Source: Gonocerus acuteangulatus (Eukaryota > Arthropoda > Insecta > Hemiptera > Coreidae). From it: a stretch of DNA of 64,000 nucleotides. The stretch lies in assembly GCA_946811695.1 (NCBI GenBank), contig OX328126.1:89891577-89955576 (forward strand), given 5' to 3'. The translations under genes and the position numbers were made by a program. Shown piece after piece: positions 25,701-37,700 of the stretch (the first letter of the stretch is position 1; every line of letters starts with the position of its first letter). Under the pieces are notes generated by a model. The model was not told the DNA's origin. It saw only the letters and a program-made list of their open reading frames with translations, and did not search any database.

Positions 25701-28700
25701 CATCCATATCATAAACAAATATAGAAAAGTTTTGAGATCTTCATATCTCACTAGTATTTCTAAAGCGACACTACTCAAAAATAGTGTTTTTCAGTTATGA
25801 CTATGAAAGACATGGTAAATATCTCTTTATCGACCTTCAAAACTGTATGTACCTAGCTCGTTCCTCAGAGGGCACCTGTGTCACCCTTGCTGTCTTAATG
25901 TTTGCCCCCTTACATAGGCAAAAGTGACACATTTTCAGTTGAGTGTTATTTTGAGTTGTGTCACTTTAGAAATACTAGTGCGATATATTTTCCTCAATCT
26001 ATCAAAAATTGTTATGAAATCATGATAAGTAGAAGATAATCATGCGAAAGCTAACTAAATTCTCTACAAAAGAGATTCTGTATGAATTTTCAATGGGTCA
26101 ATTTCAGTTGGAGAAATAAGTGCTTAACAGCTCAAGTGTTAATTTTGTTCTTTTGAACTGGTTTTTGTCTTTGTTTACCTCACCTTTTAATTTTATTTTT
26201 TTAAGTGCTTTTAACAGTAAAATGAGTATTTTAGTAAAGGTTAGAAAATGAAGAACATATTGGTAAGGTAAGAAGCATATTGGTAATAGTGATTTCCTAG
26301 AGCAAACGATAAGAAACAGGATGTAGTCATTTCCGCTTAGGATACTGTCAGTTTTCTGTTGTGGGGTCTAAAATCATTTTATATATTTTTTTAAGAAAGT
26401 TCAAAACTTACCAATAAGCTTCTGTTCATTTACTAATGTAACTGTGGATATAATCGGATACGCTCTAAGATGGCGCAGTTTTTGCGAGTTAAACTGTATT
26501 TTTATTTGTTTATTTATTTAAATTTTAACGTCTATTTATTATTAACTAAGAATTTTAGGACGGGTTATCTATAGGTTACTACCCTTTCCTAGCCAGGATA
26601 GGGCTGATGCCTTTTCTTTTTTTCTAAAGAAAATCCACCATCCCTAGTGGGAATCAAACACACGACCTTAGGCATGGAGTGCATACACTATAGCTCTCAT
26701 GGCCACTGGGTCTCCAGTTTATTATATTAGTTTATTTAAATAATTAGTGAGATCAAAGCATTTCATGAAGTCTTTATTCTTATTGTTTGTGACTGAATGA
26801 TCATATTGAAACTACTATAATATTTTTTTCAGAGAGGTTTTTCTTCATCCGATTGTAAGAGATGCTCATGGAAGGAAAATGTCTAAATCACTCGGAAACG
26901 TTATAGACCCTATGGATGTAATCGAAGGAATAAGTCTTGAGAATCTACACCTACAGCTAGTAGGCTCCAACTTAGATCCTCGAGAAATAGAGAGAGCTAA
27001 AGCAGGCCAGAAACAAGACTACCCGAACGGTATACCAGAATGCGGGACTGATGCGCTTAGGTTTACTCTTCTTTCATATATGCACCATGGTAAGTAACGC
27101 AATCTATTATAATAATAATAAAACCAGATAATTAATCTGCAAATTACTAATAAAAAGCTTCACCAGCTATGATTACAAGAAAATCATTTTACAAATTTTT
27201 GGTTCCCTGTTCAGGCAAGTTTTGAAACTATAGCCCGTTCAGTTAGATGAAATATTTCTAATCCCACATGCCTAATTCTGAGGGAAATATTCCCGTTGGT
27301 TTCCACAGTAAAAACTGATTATGTCTCGTTTAGGACCAGGGAAGGCTTTGAGAGGTCAGGCAAGGGAGATAGTGTTCAATATTTATCAATACTTAGCCGA
27401 AAATAAGGCTGAAAACAATTAAAGCAATAGCCTTTTCAAATAGATGGTTTAGTTGGAGGGAAAAGGGCGTGGCCTATATTCCGCGTGCAGAAAATTGGCG
27501 GTAAAAATTCTCTTTGTTATAACCTTATGACTAAGAGCTTTAAAACGTTTTTAGTTTTAGCTTTGCCTAAGTATTGATAAATATTAGACACTAATTCCTT
27601 TGCCTGGCCTCTCAAAGCATTCTCTAGTCTTAAACAAGGCATAATCAGTTTTTATAATGTTTCACGAATCGTGTTGTTCCTTGAAATGGAAGTTTGCAAA
27701 TGGTGGAACTGTCGAGAATAATTCCTTCAAAATTTCATCACACATGCGGAATTGAACTTTTCCGGCTATATGAACAGTTTGTAGACCCTCACATTTTTGC
27801 CTTGGTTCATGCAAGAAGTCTTAGAGTGTCGATCGAGCTATTCGATTCCCAAGTTAATAGAACTATTTATTAAACTGGCCGTATCTATTGAATATTTTCC
27901 TAATAATAATAAAAAAAAAAAAAAAAAAAAAAAATCAGTCTTGTAACAGGCCACGAGGGCCCTGAGGGGCAGATACTGTAGAGGTATCTGATTCATGACC
28001 ATACACTAGGGAGATATTGTGGTCAGTACTATGCTCCGGCCGCCTGATTTTCCCCTTGCTGCTTCTACTGATAGAGTCATTAGCACCAAGGTACCCATTA
28101 ATAAATTAATTAAAGGCTGAGTTAGCTTACGGACGGTCAGGGAGGCCGAATTCAACCCATGACGAAGACACTAGAAGAAAAACTCTTAAGTGCTTGCTCG
28201 GGATTTGAACTCAGGTCCTCTGGTATATGAGTCCAGTGCTCTACCACTGAGCTAACTTCGCCCCCTTTCCTAATAATATATCCTGCAAATAGATAGTTTC
28301 ATGCTTTTGTGACTTCTTCCTAAAAACAATCTAAGAAGGTTCCCAAAACCTCAGTTAGTATTGTTCCTTACAAATTTGCAAAAGCTTCCCTTGTGAAGTA
28401 ATTAAAATTGAATAAATAGTTAAACACGATTAAACTATCAAATTTATTATGTTAAATTTTTGTTTCAGGTCGAGATATAAATTTGGATATTTTGAGAGTC
28501 CAGGGATACAGATTTTTCTGCAATAAATTGTGGAATGCTCTTAAATTGTCACTAAAATATTTACCAACAAAGGAAGAAAAGTCTCAAAAACTCGGTCCTG
28601 TTGTCAAAGTAAACCCCGATTTAAAATTTCTATACTCTAACAACTGCTTCTTAAAAAACTGTGATGACCACTTTAGTAATTTCAGCTATGTTACTGGCTA

Positions 28701-31700
28701 TATGGTGACGGGATTAGACTATGTGTTATTCGATGACGTTTCGAAGGAAGCTTGGAATCCTTCAGCTTTACCTCACCTTGCTCGGTGGTTTAACCACATC
28801 AAGTCCATCCGCCCTCCTCCCTTAGTTAAGGTAACTAATTCATCAGCCTTCTTTATCCTCACTGAAATGCCTTGAAGATGGATGTCGAAATGAAAATTGT
28901 GCAAGGCGGAAGTTCGAATAATAAAAACTTCACTAGATAGTTACACTAACTTTATTTCATCCCTACATGTTTCACACCTTTCTGGTGCCTCTTCCGGGAA
29001 CCAAGTTACAAATATAAAACTTACAGCCTCGACTTGACAAGGAGAACCTTCCACTAGTAGGGCCACACTTAGACTGGCCATGGTCTAAAAAAGTCCAATA
29101 TGGCAGAATACAGTCAGCCTATCGATAATCGATATGTCATATGTTTAAAATTAATTTTCAGAAGAAATAACCCCCATCCCCCTCTAATTAAAACATTTTC
29201 TTTATTGTTTGTCAAATAGGTTTTAAAAAAAATTGTATTGTATCAGTTTTCAGTTTCTTTATTTATCACTTTCTTTCTATTTTTTTTTAGGTGGATATCT
29301 TCTTTAATCTCTCTTTTCATTATATTTCTTTCTTTACATAATATGTTAATATTTTTTAAATCAAAATTATCTTAATATTTTACAGCACGATAAGCCAACA
29401 ATGTTTTATTTTCTCCTGTATCAATACTAATGCTGCTTAATTAGTTTCGAAGTAACTTTTCCGATTCTCCTAAGTATGATTTATCTCAGCTATTGCAGTC
29501 AATTTTGTAGATATTGTATTTAGTTTCCCATACTTTTAATTTATCTTTAATGTGACTAAAGCTATTTGGTTGTCATATTTCCAACATCTTGACATACATA
29601 TATGTCTTATTTTGTTGAAAATTATTGGATTAAAATTGTAGCCAAAATAACTGCATGTTTCTAAATCCTGATCTTTTAAAAAGCTTTTCTTTTATTGCCT
29701 AATTTTTCATAAATGTGATTATTATATGACGTTATTTTAGCTTCAATTTTAATCCAATAATTTTTAAGGCTATATTTCTTCTGGAAATTAATTATAAACA
29801 TTTGGCATATTGTTTATCGATCGACTGACTATATACATCTTTCAGACCATGACCAGTCTAGATGAGGACTGGAAGGTTCTTCTTAAGTCGAGGCTGTAAG
29901 TTCTATATTTGTAACTCATTCCCCTGAAGAGCCACCAGAAAGATGTGAAACATGTAGGGACAAAATAAAGTTAGTGTAACTAGCTAGTAAAAGTTTTTAT
30001 TATTTGACCTTCTTCCTTGCACAAAAATTCGAAGATTATCTAAAGATTCAGCTGAATAATAATTATGGGAATTGTATAAAAATGTAAAATTTTTGTCAGC
30101 TCATTTTCTTTGAACAAATTTGAAGAACATGTATAATTTATTAACAGTAGTAAAAGCTATTAACTTAAACTAATCTAATGCTTTGCTTTTTAACACTTCA
30201 CTAGTTTGCTCATTTTAACATATATGTGTATTTAATGGCAGGGATTCCAGCAGGTTCTTCCTTACAGTACAAACATTAGTTATCAATTTCAGCACGGTTC
30301 CTCCCTCCCTCTATGGTGAGGAACCGCACTTATGAGGTTGACCTCATTACGGATCCGGAAGTGCCAACTGGAAAATTTTACATTTCAAAACCCATAAATC
30401 ACGATTTGTCTGTTTGCCCGCTCACGACAGAGAGAAGATTTCATTAAAATGGTCCAATTTTAATTAAATATGCTACAAAAATTTGTCGTCTAATTTCAAA
30501 GGTCAAGTTCATTAACCAGCAGAATCCGCTTACCAATCGGAGAAATAAGTACTTAAAACTTCGAATGCGTTAGTTTTGTTCTTTTGAACGGGGTCTAGTC
30601 TTTGTTTAACTTACTTTTTAAGTAATTTTTTTTTTTTTTTTTTTTTTTTTTGTTATTGGATCTAAAGTAAAATAAGTATTCTAGAAACAAGGTAAGAAAA
30701 TAGTGTTTTTGTGGAGCAAATGTTGAGAGGGGGGGAGTCATTTACAACCAATGATACTGTCAGTTTCAGTTGTGGCACCTTAAATCTCCTTCTCTTCGAG
30801 ATTTTATTTTATATTTTTCACAAAAATTAAAACCTATTAATAACTGCTTCTATTCCTTTACTAATGGCGCTGGGGATATGAATGGAACCGCACTAAGATG
30901 ACACAGTTCCTGCGAGTCAGATGTTTTTATTTAATTCATCATTTAAAAAAAAAAAAAGTATTAAACATAACTCAGATAACTGCTGTTTTGAAGAATAAGG
31001 TTGAAATAAAGCACAACAAGGTGAGGTTTCCTCCACATTTCTTATTGCTATTATTAAAATGTAATTTATTCTAGTGCCTCATCAGGCACAATGTCTAGTT
31101 ATGTGGGTTAATCTTATATCTACCGAATAAATGTGCACCTTTATTTTAATGCTCTTTTAAATATGTATAGAATTCTTTCTCTCCCTCTAGATTACAGGTG
31201 ACGAGAGCAAATTGGACAGATGGATTCTAAGTCGGCTCTCAGAAGCTGTAGAATTGTGCAAGAAAGCGTTTGAATCGTACGACTTCCCCACGGCAACGAC
31301 TGCATGCTACAATCTATGGCTTTATGATTTCTGTGATGTTTACTTAGTAAGTAAATATTAATGAGTCTGATTTGTTTAATTACTTTATTTTGGGGGGGCT
31401 ATGGACTTTACAATAAATTTATCTGATAGAAATTAATTCCTTTTATTTTATTATTTTAATTTGTTATCATCCTTTTGACTGATTTTTTTGGATGGGTTAA
31501 TGTGTTAAAGTTTTCTAACCAGAATAAAGATGGTTCCTTTCTCATTTTAAAGGAAAAGATTCAATCACCTGTGATAGGAATTGAACCGACAACCTTTGAA
31601 ACGGAGTGTTTTAACACCTTCATTTCTGTGCTTATTAAGTGGAAACGAGCTCCAAATGCCACTATATATATTTTTATTTTTTTTTACATTTTCAAATTTA

Positions 31701-34700
31701 TTTTCACTTTTGAACATGAAACTGAAAAGGAATTATTTCTGGCGAGAGCCATTAAATACCTTTTATGTTGAAAGTACTGGAGCTGTAAATACTCAGCTCT
31801 TTGCAATTCATACAAACTGTGATTTACATATTTTGATTCTATTTGGAGTAGAAGAAGTATCGTAAAGAAAACTTTATCTACAAACATGAGTAGTTTGGGA
31901 CTTTTAAACATATATTAACATATTTAAATAAATGTATATAATTTTTGGTGGTACTCCTTTTCACTTCTTTCTGGAATATTTCAATGGGTTCATTTCCATC
32001 TTCGTCAGCCAGGTCATTGTTGTTTCTTCCTCGGTGGTTGCCGATGTATTCCAGGAAGAAGTGAGGAGGAGTACCACCGCTGAAGAAAAGTGCCATTCCA
32101 TCCAAAAATATGATCCCAGTAACGAAAAACAAACATCAAACATGTATATAATTGTATTTTTATTTATATATAAATAAAATCCGGAGCATAGTGTTGACCA
32201 CACTATCTCCCTAGTGTGCTGTATGGTCAAGAATCAGATACCTCTACAGTATCTGCCCCTCTGGGCCCTTGTGGCCTGTTACGGGACTGATTTTTTTTTT
32301 TTTTAATAAATAAAAGATATCAAACGTGGTTGCAATATTTTGGTAAATGGGTGGTGATCATTCCAAAGTCTTCTGGTACATTTCCAAATAAACAGATTGA
32401 GACCTTAAGTTCAATAGGACCACCTCAGTCGAAGAAAACGGTGCTTCAAGTTTCGGAAGGGTCGGTTTCCTTCCGTTGAAGGGAAACTATTACTAACCTT
32501 TCCATGGTACATAGGATATAAGCATTATTTGGTAATATGCTAACATGACTCAGTTCCTGCTTTTTTTTTTTTAACCCTTACGAGGCAGCAATCCGCACGA
32601 CCTTAGATGCCTGTGGAGTAGAGCCCGTTTCACCCTCCTGGTTCCACAGGATGGCATTAAAATAACTGAGCCGCCACAGCCCATCATTTCTCCTGACACG
32701 CTTTCATTATTTCTTTCTTTAAAACGTTTTTCACCATTTTCTCTTTCTAAGCTTTGGATAGCTAATAATATGAAGTCAAATATCCCGGTGTTGGTATAAT
32801 ATCTATGGAACATAATGCCAATGTACACATCAACAGGTAAAATACAAATAAGGCTCTTTAAGGAGACCCTAACTATGCAAAGGGAGGACCGGGTAGCAGA
32901 TGGAAATTCCCCGTTCATTTGGCTCAAAGTGGATTTTTATAAACTCTAGCGGAAACAAGAGTAACTACAGCTTACAAAACGTACCACTAGAAATTGCAAA
33001 AAGCTGTCGCAGCGGTGGCTTTCAGTCCCGAAACAAATAAATGGCCATGTTACAAAAGTGGCTATCTGTCTCAAATGGGTTAATATATTTGAAAAGGAAA
33101 AGAGCTTGAAGTGTTATTATTTTAGAAATACTGTTTTTAGTTAGCGTAATGATTATTACAGGAATGGATCAAATATGTTTTCTCCCTTGATGACGAAAGT
33201 AAGAAAGCTGCAGCTCGGCAAACTTTGCTCACCGTCCTTGACGCTGGCCTCAGGCTTCTTTCTCCGTTCATGCCTTTCATTACTGAAGAACTATACCAGC
33301 GACTTCCTATAGAAAAGAGTGTCAGTATATCAATCGCTCCGTATCCGCAACCAGTAAGTAGACATTTATTTAACAAATTAATAGAAATTTATAAGTTCAA
33401 TAAAATTTACAACTTCTTTGATTACTCAAGATTATGGATATTATGATTATTTATGTAATTAATGTATTTATATGTAAACAACTTAAAATTAAAAAATATT
33501 CTAAGCCATTTTCAATCATTGAATGAGTTTCCAATGTTACTTTCAGGACAAATAATTGAAATAACATGTATTCATTAAATGGAACTTATTTTATTTTTTT
33601 TAACACAAACAAAACAAGTTAACAATAACAACAAGTTTGTTGTTGTTTTTGGAACAATAGAACTTAACCTTATTCTAAACCAGAGGATGCCAACCTGCGG
33701 CTCTTTGAAGGATTATTTGTGGCTCTCGGTAAATGAACCCGAGTTCCCTTTTAATTTTTGAGCATTTATATTTTAAAAAAGTATTATCGTTCTGAATATG
33801 TTTCAAAATGTATTTTAAATTACTGACAACAAATGTGAAAGACTAAGTGCAATGTTGTAACAAAGTTCATTTCCGTCCAAGTTAAGAATGATTTGACTCA
33901 TCGAAAACTATGGGAATGAACATAAAGAGTAGTGTAATCGTCGACTCGAGGCAGACGTTGAATTTGTTAACTCTTGTTGCAGCGGGCAATTGACATTGTG
34001 TTTTTGACATTGGGTGACAATGTACGAAACAATTTGTATCATTCTTGCTAAAGAATTATCAAGAGAAGTAAAATAAATATGTTTAATTTTAAATATTTAA
34101 ATTCAATGCACATATACTCTTATTTATATGTTTTGAATAAATTTAATTTCTCCACAACAAATTTTTAATACTTTTTTTTTTTGCATACCTTTTAATACGT
34201 ATTTTATTGCGGCTCGCAAAAAATTTCAAATTTTGGGAAATGGCTCGTACTATCAAGGAGCTTGGCCAATCCTGTTCTAAACTCTAAACCTAAAGATTCT
34301 TTATACAAAATTTGATAGTTCCTTTTAGCAATAAATGGCTTATACTTGTAATAAAATCATTTTCACGTTGCCTGTAATTTAATGGAGATGCATGCATCGT
34401 AACTTCTCTGACATTCAAGAGCTAAACATTTTTTTTTTTTTTTTTCAATTTTAGCTATGAATGCCACTTAAAGGGTTTATATAAAGATAAGTTTAATTCT
34501 TGAAAATTTAATATAGCCATTATATTTGTTATAATTTTTTATATTACTAATATAAATAAAACATTTCCACAGTTTTAAAGATATTTTGATTTCTTCTCTT
34601 TATTTAAAGGAGTGCTTTCCTTGGAGAAATGAAACTGTAGAAAGCGAAGTGGAGTTTGTGCAAAAAGTCATCCATTCAATTCGATCGGCAAGATCTGATT

Positions 34701-37700
34701 ACAATCTTCCTAAATCAGCCAAGACTAAATGTAAGTATGTTTTTCTTTATTATTGTTTTTAATTGAAAAAAAAATCAGTCCTGTAACAGGCCACAAGGGG
34801 CAGATACTGTAGAGATATCTGATTCTTGACCATACAGCACACTAGGGAGATGGTGTGGTCAGTATCATGCTCCGACCCCCTGATTTTTGCCTTTTCAGGT
34901 ATCCATTAATTAATTAATTTAAGGCTGGGTGAGCCTAGGGACGATCTGGGACCCCAAATCCAACCCTAGAACGATGACACTAGAAGATAAAAATCTTTAA
35001 TGTGCACTCGGGTTTTGAACCTGGGTGTTCCAGTTCATTAGTCGAGTGCTCTACCACTGAGCTAACCTCGCCCCCGTTTTTAATTTAAGCTAGTAATTTT
35101 TTTAAAAACAGGATTAAACTTAAATAATAAGCTTTTTATGTTTTTTTTTTCATTCAGGTTGAATTGGGTTTATTTATTTATTTAAATTTATACATAAATT
35201 TTTAAGTAGTGGAATTTTTTAGGACGAGTTATCTATAGGTTACCACCCTCTTCTAGCCAGGATAGAGGTGGTGCCTTTTCTTTTTTCTGAAGAAATGCCA
35301 CCAACCCTTATGGGAATCGAACCTGCGACCTTAGGCACGGACTGCACAAGCCAATTTTATTCAATGGCTTTGATTAAAGCCATTAAAAAGGCTAGAAGAG
35401 TGTCCATAAACTATAACTCCATAGAAACAGTCCTTTCTGCGGAAGCTGCCTAAACCGAGTTCATACCTCATTAAGGAACTGACTGCAATAAACATTGAAA
35501 TATTTGTTCTTTTATATTTGTTTTAACTATGTTGTCAGACTTCGTAGTATCATCCTCTTTACACATCCTTAGATCACACAGATGTAGTCCTTTCGTATAT
35601 ATCAGATGATAGGTCCCTCTATGCACTCTGCATAATCATGAAAGCTCAGGAGTTTTAATATAACATAAATAAATTATAGAAGCTACATATTTAAGGTTGA
35701 ACGTGAATCTGTGTATTTTAAAGTATACTGACAAGCAAAACTTGCATTGCCAAAATTTGACAAAAAATATTACACTAATTTATTATTCAAGGATAATTTT
35801 GCCATCTTATTTATAAAATATTCGTTCATCATTGTTGGAGATTGCTGGATGGTGGAAATTGATGTTCCAAGGATGAAATAAAGGTCGAAAATTCCCATAG
35901 GTGTTTTATTGGCGAAACGTTTTCAGGGATTCATTCATCAGTTCACATATGTTGGAATAAATTGGCTCAAGAGACTGGCATAAATCGTACCCCCCCCCCC
36001 CCATTAGAAAATATACTTTTGATTTAAGAGTATATATTTTTTATATAATAGATTTTTTTTATTATAATAAAGCGTTTATTAACATCTGCACAAATAATAT
36101 AGTACAATAATAGATAGGGGTACGATTTATCCCTAATCTACCCTAATATTGATGTATAGTTAATTATTTTTAATTTATTTAAATTACTTTTATTTATTTT
36201 CATTATTTGTATGATTGTTAATCTTCTAAATGTTTTCAGCATTTTTCAAAACACTCGATGAGGAAACTTGTACTACTTTAAACGAATACGCTCCGCTCAT
36301 AGAAACCCTAGCATTCTGCAGCGATTTCAAGGCTACAGAAAACCATCCAGGCGAAGTCTCGGCTATTCTCACAGTTTCAGATAAATGTCAAGTTTTTCTT
36401 GTTCTAGAGGTGAACTAATTAAATTACAATTTTTTTTCTGATTTATACTCTAAAATACTTCGCAGATGCTTTTATTATAAAGTCCTATTGATAATTTTTA
36501 ATTATAAGGTTCTTTTGACAACTTTTATTATATAGATATTTTGGCAACTTCAACAGGACTCCTAGAAAGACATTGTTTTAGTATAAATGTTTGCTACAGA
36601 ACTTTATAGTGAGATCTTTTGTAATAAAAGTTGCCTTGCCCATACACATACGTGCTCTAAAGACTCCCTCGAGTCCATGCCCATATATCGTCGATAGAAA
36701 TGCAAAGTATCGAACGTTAAAAAATGCACTTTTCATTTTCAATCTATTCTGATTCCTGTTGGACTGATGTAAGTTGTGGCAAACTCTTGAAAATTAAAGA
36801 AAAATAATTATCAATTACAGAAAATCAAACTAAATAATGTGCATTAATTCTAATTAAAATATATAATAAGATGAAATTTATACAGAGTTATTTATAAGGT
36901 ACCAAATCTTTTCACGTTCAGTACTTTGCATTTGTATCGACGATATACAGGGTGATTCTGGACATCATTTCCAACAAAAAAGTTCATTTGAAGTATGGTC
37001 AGATTCCGACAGGAAAAACTGTTTTGTCCAATTTTATGTTTTTTTAAAATAGTCATGTTTTTTATTGAATAAGAAAGGATTCCTCAAAAACTGTTCAAGA
37101 TAATTGAATTCTAATTATTCCATCATAAAATAGACAAAATTTCCTTTAAAAAAACAGTGATTTAATTCACTAAATCCATTCATACTTTCTGGGCATCCAA
37201 TAACACGCTTCTGTTTTTCTCGATGAATCAGACATGTCTTGCAAATTTTTGCCTCAGCCCCTAATGGACTAAAGATTCAATTCTTAGAGTAAAACTTGTA
37301 CATTTAGTAAGAATAAAATCTATGCAAATTAAATAGAAGTTTATTGAGGGATAATTTGAATGATTGGCTCTCCCTTTTGGGGATTATACCTATGCTATTA
37401 TTAAAATGTTTAACATCTTTTAAATTGAGAGTTAAGATTACCTTAATTTGTTAAAACTTTATTTTTTAAATATTTATATCTCATTGCAGGGACACATCAA
37501 TATAAATGACGAAATTGAAAAACTTAAAAAGAAAAAAGAAGGAGTTGGAGAAAGGCTGAAAAATTTGGAAAAATCTATGTCAATAAAAGATTACGAAACA
37601 AAAGTTCCTGAGGAAGTGAAGCAAAGTAACAGTGAAAAACTCGTTCAAACGAAAGGAGAACTTGAAAGGATAACAGAAGCTCTTCAATCCCTTCAGCTCA

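Noticed and set aside
31475..32230. Overlapping frames of 75-98 codons on both strands in VARS1 intron 13
   Set aside because: AT-rich intron sequence with a local inverted repeat (CTTCTTTCTGGAATA type) and a SINE fragment; no conserved motif.
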